Positions 35,301 through 47,300 of a DNA stretch of 64,000 bases are shown in pieces. Under the pieces are notes generated by a model that made no database searches, had not been told where the DNA came from, and saw only the letters and a program-made list of their open reading frames with translations. Origin of the DNA: Tenrec ecaudatus (taxonomy: Eukaryota > Chordata > Mammalia > Afrosoricida > Tenrecidae); assembly GCF_050624435.1 (NCBI RefSeq), contig NC_134535.1, forward strand, positions 129,260,731-129,324,730. The letters are read 5' to 3'. Both the position numbers and the translations under genes were made by a program. Position 1 is the first letter of the stretch, and each line of letters starts with the position of its first letter.

Positions 35301-38300
35301 TGGTGTGCAGTCCCAGAGGGCAGGAACCTTTAGAGAACAGATCCCCAAAGTAAGGAGAGAGCCAAGACTTGCAGCCTATGGCAGGAGGAAAACATAAAGC
35401 CTGGGACGAGGGACAACCTCTCCACATCAATGCTCACCCCTCTGCTAATAAAAACAGAGCACTTGCCTTACAAGGCACCTGAGAGACTGTCTCAGGGCTC
35501 CTCAGAGCAGTGGATTTCTAATTAGTGGCCGAGGAACCCGAGGATTTCCTGAGGCCCGACTGTGTAACCTGCATGTTCTGCAATCACTCTTGTCCTTCAG
35601 AGTGGGGGAGATGGGGGGAGAAGGGGAGACCCAATTGCAATGATCAATGTAAAAAACCCCCACCCCACTGAGGGGGACAAACAACAGAGACAGTGGATGG
35701 CATAAGGTATGAAAATAACAATAATTTATCATTTACCAAGGGTTCACGAGGGTAGAAGGGTGGGAAAGGAGGGTTGGGAAAACAAAGAGGAGCTGATAAC
35801 CAAGGGCTCAAGTAGAAAGAAAATGCTTTGAAAATGATGATGGCAAGAACAAAAAATCATATCAGTGGCTGCACACCTCCATGATACGATCGCTGAAGAT
35901 AAACGGGTGCATAGCAAATGTGGCGAAGAAAGCTGATGGTGCCCGGCTATCGAAAGAGATAGTGTCTGGGGTCTTAAAGGCTTGAAGGTGAACAAGGGGC
36001 CATCTAGCTCAGAAGCAATAAAGCCCACATGGAAGAAGCACACCAGCCTCTGCGATCACGAGGTGCCAAAAGGACCAGGTATAAGGCATTATGCAAAAAA
36101 ATACACACACACACACACACACACCATAGTGAATGAAGGGGGAAGTGCAGAGTGGAGACCCAAGACCCATTTGTCGGCCACTGGAGATCCCTTCATAGAG
36201 GGTTTAGGAGAGGAGATGGGTCAGTCAGGGTGCGATGTAGTACCGATGAAGAACACAGCTTTCCCCCAGATCCTGGATGCTTCCTCCCCACAACTACCAT
36301 GATCCGAATTCTACCTTGCAGGACTGGATAGGGCAGAGGTTGTACACTGGTGCATATGGGAGCTGGAGGCACAGGGAATCCAGGGTGGATGATACCTTCA
36401 GGACCAGGGGTGTGAGGGGCGATGCTGGGAGAATAGAGGGTGAGTGGGTTGGAAAGGGGGAACTGATTACAAGGATCCACATGCGACCTCCTCCCTGAGA
36501 GATGGACGGCAGAGAAAGGGGGGAAGGGAGACTCCGGACAGGGCAAGATATGACAAAATAACAATGTATAAATTACCAAGGGCACATGAGGGAGGGGGGA
36601 GTGGGGAGGGAAGGGAAAAAAAAAGAGGACCTGATGCAAAGGGCTTAAGTGGAGAGCAAATGCTTTGAGAATGATTGGGGCAGGGAAATGTGTGGATGTG
36701 CTTTATACAATTGATGTATGTATAGGTATGGATTGTGGTAAGAGTTGTATGAGCCCCTAATAAAATGTAAAAAAAAAAAAAAAAAGACAGAAGGTACATG
36801 AATCAAATCCCCTAGCCACTCCTCAGAAGGAAATTGAGGTTCTCTAAAACTGTAAAAATTTACAACCTTGGAAACCCTAATATATGTATAATATTATATG
36901 TATTATATGTATACATATGTGAACCTCAGCAGTCAAACACACACAATGGGAAAATACATCCTTCATGAAGGTAAACAATGTTACTACAAAAGAGAATCAA
37001 CAAAAACAATATCTGAAAATACCAAACGCAATTCAGGTTTTGCCTATTTTTCAAGAAATTTTTAAAGGTTATATAAAGAAACACAAATCTGTAGCCTAAA
37101 TTCAATGAATAAAAACATAACAAACTAAAAAAAATGATGGCAACATATGTACAAATGTGTTTGATACAATTGATGTATGCATTGTTAGAAGAGCTGTAGA
37201 ACCCCCAATAAAAATGATTTATAAAAAAAAAAAGTTTTACCTTCAGCAGAAACATGAGCAGTATTCTGGGTTCCTCGCCCTCAACCACGGAATCAGTTGC
37301 TAAATCCTGAACCCCATCAAGAAATCCATTTCTCTGCCTCCCTGGTGCTCCTGCTACAGAAGCTGGGTTCGGCTCACTGGCACACAACAGCGCAGCCACT
37401 ACTGCTACATTACCAACTGGTCTCGTGAAATCCAGTCCATTTTTCACACTCTGGTAAAAATGAAGTTTCAAAATGATTAAATCTGGGCAGGCTGTTCCAT
37501 ATGACTGAGTAAATCCAAAACTCTGAACCAAGCCTCAGTAAGAAGACAAGGCAAACTACAAGGTGAAGTCTGAGCCAGCCGGCTCCTTTCCTGAGCCATC
37601 ATCAGACTAGTTTCACCAAAAAGGGCCCCTGCTCACCTGTGAGTGGGTGTACAAAACAAAGGCACACCTGACGGCTCCTTACACCCTTCCAAGCAAGGTA
37701 TTTCCCCAAACTAAAGCCCACTAGTTTTCTCAGGGACAATTTTTAAAAGAAAACATTTTATTGGAGGTTCTTACAGCTCTTCTAACATTCCACACATCAA
37801 CTGTATCAAGCATAATATTTGTACGTATGTTGCCATCATCATTTTCTAAACATTTACTTCCTATTTGAGCCCTTGGCGTCAGCTTTCACATGGAGAATTT
37901 ATAGAATTTTGCGATCAACCTTCGCACGTAGGTGGTTTAAACCTTCAGTGGCTGAATCTCAAAATGCAGTGTTTTTTCATCGGCTCTCCTACAGCCTGCC
38001 CTCAGCACACCTGCAGCACCTCCCGTTTCAAGGCAGACACTGGCCCTCTGTGAAACAAGCACAGTCTCTCTCACCCTAAGGCTGTGACCCTTTCATACAT
38101 TTCCTCCTGTGTTGACCCCTCCCCCAAACCTTGTTACTTCATCACTATCATTTTGCTACTGTTATGAATCGGGCGACCCCTGTGAAAGGGTCGTTCAACA
38201 CCCCCCTCCCCTTTCCCCGAGAGGTCGGGACCCCCGGGTTGAGAACCGCTGCCCTAGGGGAAGGCATCAGGAGACGTGTCTGCAGCAGCTCTCTCCCAGC

Positions 38301-41300
38301 AGGAGCACAGAAGCAGCACTTGACTTACAGGTAGGCAAAGTGTGGCAGGGGGTACGGGAGGAAGAGTCTGTGAGCCGTAGCGAAGATGTATTGTATCAGG
38401 TCCAAGAGGAGGTACCGGTTTGGCCTACAAAAAGAAAAATCCAAACTCTTCAGAGGGCTGGCTCCTCATACAGTTCCCTATTCAATTTATCACAATAACA
38501 TGTGAAACCCTGTGAGTTGTACGAAATACAGACCAGCAAAAAGAAAGTCACTCATAACCCCCCCAGGGAAATCCATCCAATGAGTTCCCGCCCCTACAAA
38601 TACAGTTTGCGAAGAAATACAAGATGATGTCATGTATCCTATTCTCTACAGTTTTTTTCATTTGGCATACATCACAATCACCTTTAATGTCATTAAATAT
38701 TCTACAGCATGTTTAATGATTCCACATTTCCACTGCCTATTATTCTAAATTATTTAGCCAATTTGCAGTTTAGGGATAATTAAGCTGTCTTGTTTTTCCT
38801 TTTACAAATACTGCAATGGACACTTTTGTAAGAAATAATTGCACCTATTCTTGATTTGTACTTAGGATGATTCTAGAAATGGCATTGGGTCAGTGTATTT
38901 TGAAAGATAAAGCTTTTCATGAATACTTCTAATCAAAATCATCCATTTTTCTTTTATGGTTTGGTTTTATATTATCAAATCCTTCTCTAGTCTCAATTAT
39001 GTACAGTCCCATTCACATTTTTGTCTAATGCTTTTAAGTTTTTTGTTTGTTTAACCATAGAGGCTCCTGTTGAATAGAGTCAAGATGTAATTATATTTCT
39101 CCCAAATGGTTTCCAATTGCCTCAACACCTTTCACTACTAATCTACTACTCCGACCTTGCGTGTCATTTGCATTCTCTCCCTTATGATGCATTTACTAGA
39201 TTCTTACATATCCATCTGTGAGAGTGCGCTTCCAGAATTTGTTCTCTACTCATCTGGATACTTTGGCATCTACTTAACACAGTATTAGTCCATTACCATC
39301 GCATTGGACAGCATTTACTATCTCTTGAGCCATTTCCCTAAGACTTTTGCCTCCAGAAGTCTGGCACAGCTGAGAGCTGAAGGAGGTAATTCTGTGAGAA
39401 CTTCATTATTCGGATATAGTTAAAACTGGCAAGAAGATGTCAGCTACAGCATGTATCAGACACAGCTCCTGACTGGCTTCCGCCAGATTCCAGAATGATT
39501 TGCAGGGCTCCTGGTACGGCATATGATGCATGCTTTGCCGAAGAATCACATGTAATCTTTACAATGACAAGCAACACTGATACTGTGGGTAAGCAAACTA
39601 CACCGAATACGTTGCATCTTCAGCCATTCTAAAGTATTTGTGTTGCCTTCTCTGCCTGAACCTGTAGCAAGACAAAGGGAAGAGAAAACACAACCTGACT
39701 GGCTTCACCTTCCACGTAGTTACAAACACTAACGTCGGGAGGATCACTCAGTCCTGGTTGGCAGTCCCATGTTCTAGAAAGTACTCTATTCCTGTTCACC
39801 CGGGATAGTTCTTATTTCCCCCCACCCTCAAATGTTTCAGAGATCTCTCAGGCCCACCCCACGCTACCTTTTAGCCAGTGGTCTCCTCACATTTCAATGA
39901 GAAACAAAATATTCCCTTAAGTTTCTATGATCGAGTCTTTTCCCTGTGGAGAAGGAAGTGGTTGCCTCCCATGTGGGCCAATCCCCTGGCCGCCATCCTG
40001 AAATCAACCTTTCTCAATTATTCAAGGAGTTGGCTCCTTGGTTCTTTTTCCTTATCTGTGAAATCTCCAACTGCTGGCTCTCTCCTGGATCACTCATATT
40101 AATTATAAGCCTGCTCTACCATTGCCCTAGTCCAAGACATACGGCCACTGGCTGGACACCCTTTGTCACCAACCACCTCTTCATCCTCCTCCCTTTTCTC
40201 TGCTCCTGTCTGTACCAAACCTTCTCCAAAGAGTTATCTACCCGTGGCCTCCACTCTCTCCTGTCACTGAAATTTTAGCTGCCTGTGTTCTCATTGCTCC
40301 AATGACACTGTTCATTGGGCCACAAGTCTCCAGTTGTCACTCCCTCACCTCTGCCGACTCCCTCCATGAAACACGCTGTCCACTTGCTCTCTTGAGGGCA
40401 CCCATCTCCTGGTGCACTTTCCAACTCACTCCCTTCCCTGCGTCTTCCTTTCTTTTACTTTGCTTAGTACTTGCGTGTTCATCACTAGTCTATAAGCTCC
40501 ATGAAGGCTGAAATGGTGTCCATCCTATCCACTCTCAAGAGCATAATTGAAATACTAAAACTTCACTCATTATAAGTGTTCCAGTTAATGTGTTTTAGTC
40601 AATTTGCTGGGCTGTACAATTATCACCACTATCCAGCTTGAGAGTATCTTTCTTACCCCAGTAAGATCCTCCCAGCCACTGACGGCTACTCCGTGTTCCC
40701 AACCTCAGTCTCAAGCAACCGCAACTCGAATCTGTCTCTACAGATAGATTCTCATATGAGTGCAGCTAAACAATACGTGGTCCTTTCAGTCTGCTTTCTC
40801 CTTCTGCCTCCAGTGTTTTCAGGGGTCACCCATGTGATCACACGTCAGTGTTGCAATGCCCTGTATGTCACATCTCCTTTATCCATTCTTGGGCAACCAC
40901 CATTAGAACTGCTTCCAGTTTGGGGCTGCTATGGTCACGGTGCTTTGAACATGTATGTTCCCGACTTTATATGGACATGTGATCGCTTGGGTAAATCCCT
41001 CGGAGTGGAATTGCTGAACTGCATGGCAAACGTTAAGGAGTGCTGGTGGCGCCGTGGGCTAGCTCTTGGACTGCTAGCTGCAAGAGTGGTGGTTCAAAGT
41101 CACTAGTCACGTCATGGGCAAAAAGAAGAGGCTGTCTGCGCCCGTAAGGACTTACAATCTCGGGAGCCCTCTAGGGGGTCGCTTATAAGATGGATTTGGC
41201 TCGATGGCAATGGGTGCTGCTTTTTCTCGGTGGTAAATGTGAGAAGTCATAGCGATGCAGTGGTTAAGCCTCCGTTGCTAACCGAGAAGCTGGGAACTTG

Positions 41301-44300
41301 CAACCACTCAGCACTTCTATCCCATCCTGTAGGGTAGCGATGGGTTAGAATCAACTCAGTCACAATGGGGTTGGTTTTGGGTAACCTCTCAAGAAACAGC
41401 CAAGCGGTCTCTAAAGAGGGGCACACGTTCCACCCCAACAGCAGCGTGTGAGTGAGTGCCTGTGTCTCCGCACCTCTGCCAACACGCGTTACTGCGCACT
41501 GCTCTCCCTGCGATCCTGGTGCGCGCCCCCTGCAGGGCCTACGATGCAGTGGCTGTGTCGCGTCACCTCCACTTCACAATGACCCCGTAAGCCACATGTG
41601 AGGAAGACTGGCCTCCACGGGAGTAGGTTATCCAGAAGCCGATCACCAGGTCTTTCTTCCCAGCCAGCAGCTAAGCACATTAGTGGCCTGCTTTCCAGAC
41701 ACTAGTATGTTGTTTAGAACAAAATGTCTATTGAGATCTGTTGCCCGTCTTTTGGTTGGTCGTCCTCTCTCGTGATTGAGTTGTCAGAGTACCTCACACA
41801 AGAGTGCTGGGACACAAGTTCTTTGGCGGACCATGCCCACGTCCTCCTCCAGGCTCTGACCAGCCTTTTCACTTTCTTGACAGTCAGTGTCTTTTGAAGC
41901 GCAGTTGTTTTTCATTTTGATTAACCCCAACTTATCAGTGCTTTCTCTTATGAATTGTGCCTTTGATAGTGCATCTTTTTTTGGGTGGGGGGACTTAGCC
42001 AAAGTTTTAGAAGATTTTCTCCTATTTTCTTTCTAACAGTCTTATCATTTGTGAGTTAATGTGTATGGAGAGGGTCTACGTTCATCTTTTTTCAAGTATG
42101 TCTACTCGCACCATTTCCTTGACTGGCCTACACAGAACTAAGGAGACCAGGCAGAGAGGGGTTCTGTCAAGATTCTCAGTGTTGTTTTCATCGATCTCTG
42201 AGTCTACTCTGAAGCCACGAAGACGCTGTGATAAAAAAATGTAGCTATAGAATAAGTTTTGAAATCAAGAAATTTATATCAAATTTTATTCTTCATTTTC
42301 AAAATAGTTTTCGCTAATCTGGATCAGCAAAGCATTACCATACAAATAGAGAATCGATTTTTCACTTTAAGAAAAGGAAAAAACCCTAAGGGAAATTTAA
42401 TAAAATTGTGTTGAATCTGTAGATAAATTGGGGCATGACTGTCATTTTAGCAATCATGAGTTTTCTAATCCATGGATACTTTAGATCTTTAAATTCCTTC
42501 AAAAATGCTATGTGATTTTCAGCATACAAGTTCTGTACTTTCTTAGTTAACTGTTTCTAAGTATTTTATTCTTCGGGAGACCATTGCGAGTAACGTTTCT
42601 TTGTTTCACATTCACATGGTTCATGGCTAGCATTCAGAAAGCAAGGGTTCTCTATTGATCCTAGATCACGTGCTCTTGCAGAACTTGTTCATTCATTCTA
42701 ATAGTGATGCTGTAGGCCATCAAACATTTAATGAAGGGCAGGGCATGCCAATACCACATTCACTAATAACAGAAAACGAGGAGTGAAATCGAGGTCTCCT
42801 GCCTCTGCGTTGGCCAGAGGGAGCTTACGAGCTGTTGAGTCAGAGACCTTTGCCTTTCGAGGACGTCAGGCACCATCAGTCTGCTTCATGGTAACAGCCT
42901 TCTACAGCCAGTATCAGGGGAATTTGGCACTTACCAATCTGGCAGATTTTACTGCAGTTTTTGACTCACAGTTAATTCAACAACAAGATTTTAAGCATAG
43001 TTGGGATGTGACTTCATAATCTCAGATGTCACAAACCTTAGCAAGGTTCAGTCTCTCTGAGGACACATTTCAGCCAAGAGAGCATATAATAAATAATCAG
43101 TACCACACAGCAGGAGCATGAGGGGACTTCAAAAAGTTCGTGCAAAAGTGGAATTAGAAAGTAAAGCACTTTTTCTAAGAACTTTTTGAAGTCCCCTAAT
43201 ATTATACCCTAAGGCAGCCATTGCCAGCCTTTCGTGGTATGGCAGCACCTGTCCGCATTCGTTTGGGATTTGGGGCTTTGCAGCAGTCCTTGTCTATCAT
43301 GAGGAAAAGCACTGGAGTAGACAGACCACTCATGAGATCACCGGGCTGAGAATATGTAACGATCTAGTGATTCTCAAACTCTGGTGACAAAAAAGTCATT
43401 TGTTAATCCCGAGTCTCAATTTCCTTCAACTTCTAATTGAATAAAACCAGTCAGGAGACTTTGATGTGGATGCCTTTGAATAGCCTTTTGATATACATTG
43501 GCCTCAGAGCAAGGGGGAAAATGTTTCTACAATAAATACAGTGAAAGAAAGAAAACTGGTAGCTGGCTTGGAAATTACTGCTGTCCATCACTGGGATTCT
43601 ATCACTGCCATCGGTAGCAGTTTTAAAGTCAAACTCTACCTACTTACCCAGTGAAGGCAAAGTCTTTCCCTTTGGCATCTGGATCCTTAATTGCATTAAT
43701 AATTCCTTTGGATACATCTGCAACCTATAAGAAATTGTAACACGTTTAGTTTAGTATTGAAAGAAAAACCAGAAGAACAAGGGGGGGAGGGAAAAGGGAA
43801 GGAGGGAAGCAAAACAAACCAAATCAAAAGACAAAAACAAACAAAATAGCATCAGTAAGATAAAACAATGGCCATGTGCTGGTTTCACAACATTTCTTAA
43901 AGAATCTGTCTTCTTAAAAGCTTAAAACTATTCACATCAGAATGTTCAATGAAATATTCTGTCTAGTCAATTTCTTTTTAAATAGCTGCCAAGTATCAGA
44001 GCGAATCGAGTCGAGGGTCTTAAAAGCTTCTCTTCAAACAAGCAGCCATCTAAGTACGGTGTCAGTTCCTAAGGAGCACACGACTCTGTGGGATCCAAGG
44101 ATTGTACAAAACAAAATCCAAGACCAGAGGAAGGAATTGTAGTAGAGCTTAAATTCTAAGCCCCCAGCTTGCAGAAGGCTCTGGATAGTCCTGCCCTCAG
44201 GCAAGTGCATTGGGAGTGGATTACTGGAGACACGGTTAGGTTAAAATTTAGCACATATCATTTGTTTTGCACTTTGAGTTGTTATTTGTTCTAGTTTCTA

Positions 44301-47300
44301 TTGTGTTTTACTTTCCTTTGAAGTTTTTCTGCGTTTTACTTTATTGTTCTCATTGGGTTTTTTGATATGATTTTATGTGAAATGCAGGATATATGATCCA
44401 TAGCAATTACATTAATAGCTCCTTAGGGTTATGGCAAGTGAGGTTGAGGGGTAAGAGGGTGCTAATAATAATGGGCACAAGAATGAAGAAAATGTTCACA
44501 ATTTGGTTGTGGTGATGACTACACAACCCTTTTCAATATATTTAAACAATTAAATTGCATGATATGTGAATTACATACCAATAAAACTGTGATTTAAAAA
44601 AACCAAACCTTGCCCGGCTATCAAAAGAGATAGTGTCTGGGGTCTTAAAGGCTTGAAGGTGAACAAGCGGCCATCTAGCTCAGAAGCAAATAAGCCCACA
44701 TGGAAGAAGCACACCGGCCAGTGCGATCACGAGGTGCCCAAGGGACCAGGTATAAGGCATCATGCAAAAAAAAAAAAAGATATAAGTGTGTGTATGCATG
44801 TGTATATATGTGTATATGTATATATGTATGTATATATATGTATATATATATATCATATTAAATGAAGGGGGAAGTGCAGAGTGGAGACCCAAGGCCCAAG
44901 TGTCGACCAATGGAGATCCCCTCATAGAGGGGTTTAGGAGAGGAGATGGGTTAATTAGGGTGTGAGGTAGTATCGATGAAGAACACAGCTTTCCCCCGGA
45001 TCCTGGATGCTTCCTCCCCCCAACTACCATGATCCGAATTCTACCTTGCAGGGCTGGATAGGACAGAGGCTGTACACTGGTGCATATGAGGGTTGGAGGT
45101 ACAGGGAATCCAGAGTGGATGATACCTTCAGGACCAAGGGTGTGAGGGACGATACTGGGAGAGTGGAGGGTGAGTGGGTTGGAAAGGGGGAACTGATTAC
45201 AAGGATCCACATGTGACCTCTTCCCTGGGAGAGGGACAGCAGAGAAGGGGGGAAGGGAGACTCCGGATAGGGCAAGATATGACAAAACAACGATGTATAA
45301 ATTACCAAGGGCATATGAGGGAGGGGGGAATGGGGAGGGAGGGGGGGAAAAAAAAAAGAGGACCTGATGCAAGGGGCTTAAGTGGAGAGCAAATGCCTTG
45401 AGAATGATTGGGGCAGGGAATGTATGGATGTGCTTTATACAATTGATGTATGTATATGTATGGATTGTGGTAAGAGTTGTATGAGTCCCTAATAAAATGT
45501 AAAAGAAGAAAAGAGAAAAAAATGATTAGGGCAAAGACTGTACAGATGTGCTTTATACAATTGATGTATGTATATACATGAACTGTGAAAAGAATTGTAT
45601 GAGCCCCAATAAATTGTTAAAATTAAAAAAAAAAAAGAAAATGATTAGGGCAAAGAATGTACAGATGTGCTTTATACAATTGATGTATGTATATGTATGG
45701 ATTGTGATAAGAGTTGTATGAGCCCCTAATAAAACGTTTAAAATTTAAAAAAAAAAAAAAAAAAAACCTGTCAAGGCTTTTCTGATTTGTCCCTGCCTAC
45801 CAGTCTCCAAGCTCAGCTCTTACAGCACCGCCCAACACTGCTACTAAGCCATCGCCAATTAGGATGAAACTGCTAGTACTCCTAATATATTTTTAAAAAC
45901 AATTTATTAGGGGCTCATACAACTCTTGTCACAGTCCATACATATACATACATCAATTGTATAAAGCACATCTGTACATTCTTTGCCCTAATCATTTTCT
46001 TTTTTTCCCCCCTGTTCTTTTTTTACATTTTATTAGGGACTCATACAACTCTTATCACAATCCATACATCAATTGTATAAAGCACATCCATATATTCCCT
46101 GCCCCAATCATTCTCAAAGCATTTGCTCTCCACTTAAGCCCTTTGCATCAGGTCCTCTTTTTTTTTTCCCCTCCCTCCCTGCTCCCCCCTCCCTCATGGG
46201 CCCTTGGTAATTTATACATTGTTATTTTGTCATATCTTGCCCTATACAGAGTCTCCCTTCCCCCCCTTCTCCGCCGTCCCTCCCCCAGGGAGTAGGTCAC
46301 ATGTGGATCCTTGTAATCAGTTCCCCCTTTCCAACCCACTCACCCTCCACTCTCCCAGCATCGCCTCTCACACCCTTGGTCCTGAAGGTATCATCCACCC
46401 TGGATTCCCTGTGCCTCCAGCCCTCATATGCACCAGTGTGCAACCTCTGCCCTATCCAGTCCTGCAAGGTAGAATTCGGATCATGGTAGTTGGGGGGAGG
46501 AAGCATCCAGGATCTGGGGGAAAGCTGTGTTCTTCATCGGTAGTACTCCTAATATTAAGGAGAAGAAAAAAAAAAGATTCTATATGGTTTAGCCCAGTGA
46601 CCTTCAATAAAGGATGGGTTTCCCTGTCCTGGGACATTTGGCAATATCTGGAGACATTTCCAGTCACCTGAAGTTGAACGAGGGAAATGCTTCTAGCATC
46701 CGGCGGGTCACAGGCAGAAACGTGCCCACACATCCTACAACAGTGCCCACAACCAGAAGCCCGCTGCCCTACATGCTCCATCGTGCCACTGTTGAGAGAC
46801 TGGCTCAACCGAATGTGGAACTCAATCTGACCCTTCCTTGCTGGGGCCCTGGACAGACTGTTTCCAATTCCCATCATCGGACTTACTCTTGGCCCTCTTT
46901 AAAGCCTCGCCTTGGATGCCTACTTCTGGGAGACCTTTCCAGATCAATACATCTCGATTAACTGTCCCTCCAAGTGATTACATAAAGCCCTCTGCTTAGC
47001 ATAAAACTTACCACATGTTATGATAATTACCTTCCCTGCCTCTCACCGAGCGACTTGAGGACAGTAATTTGTGCCTGCCTAGTTAATCGCTGTATCACAC
47101 ATGGCACGGACAGCATCCGGCACCTTAACGTTCAATACATTGTGCATAAACAAATGATCTCTATCTGTATCGCATCTAAACTGAGAGGCATCCAGTTGAA
47201 GCAAACTGACCAAGAAGAAAATGATAGAGACTGGACTGGGATGAAACCAGACTGCTCACCTGAATCTGAACTGGGCTAGGGCTCTTGCTAAATCTCTTGC

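Larger units (their letters stand above)
40630..42800 (-). mobile_element. Old L1M remnant, reverse, with two AfroSINEs inserted
   Basis: CAGTTTGGGGCTGCTATGGT, GGTAAATCCCTCGGAGTGGA, ATTCTCCTATTTTC-type text, TGTAGATAAATTGGGGCATG, CTAATCCATGGATACTTTAG and TTCAGCATACAAGTTCTGTAC are recognisable in reversed L1M ORF2/3' region. Ends approximate. Confidence 0.65.

Noticed and set aside
44680..45372. A 230-codon open frame on the minus strand, the longest in the window
   Set aside because: It lies wholly within an L1 3' UTR in antisense, includes microsatellite-encoded Tyr/Ile/His runs, and similar antisense frames recur in the other L1 copies. No protein family is recognisable.
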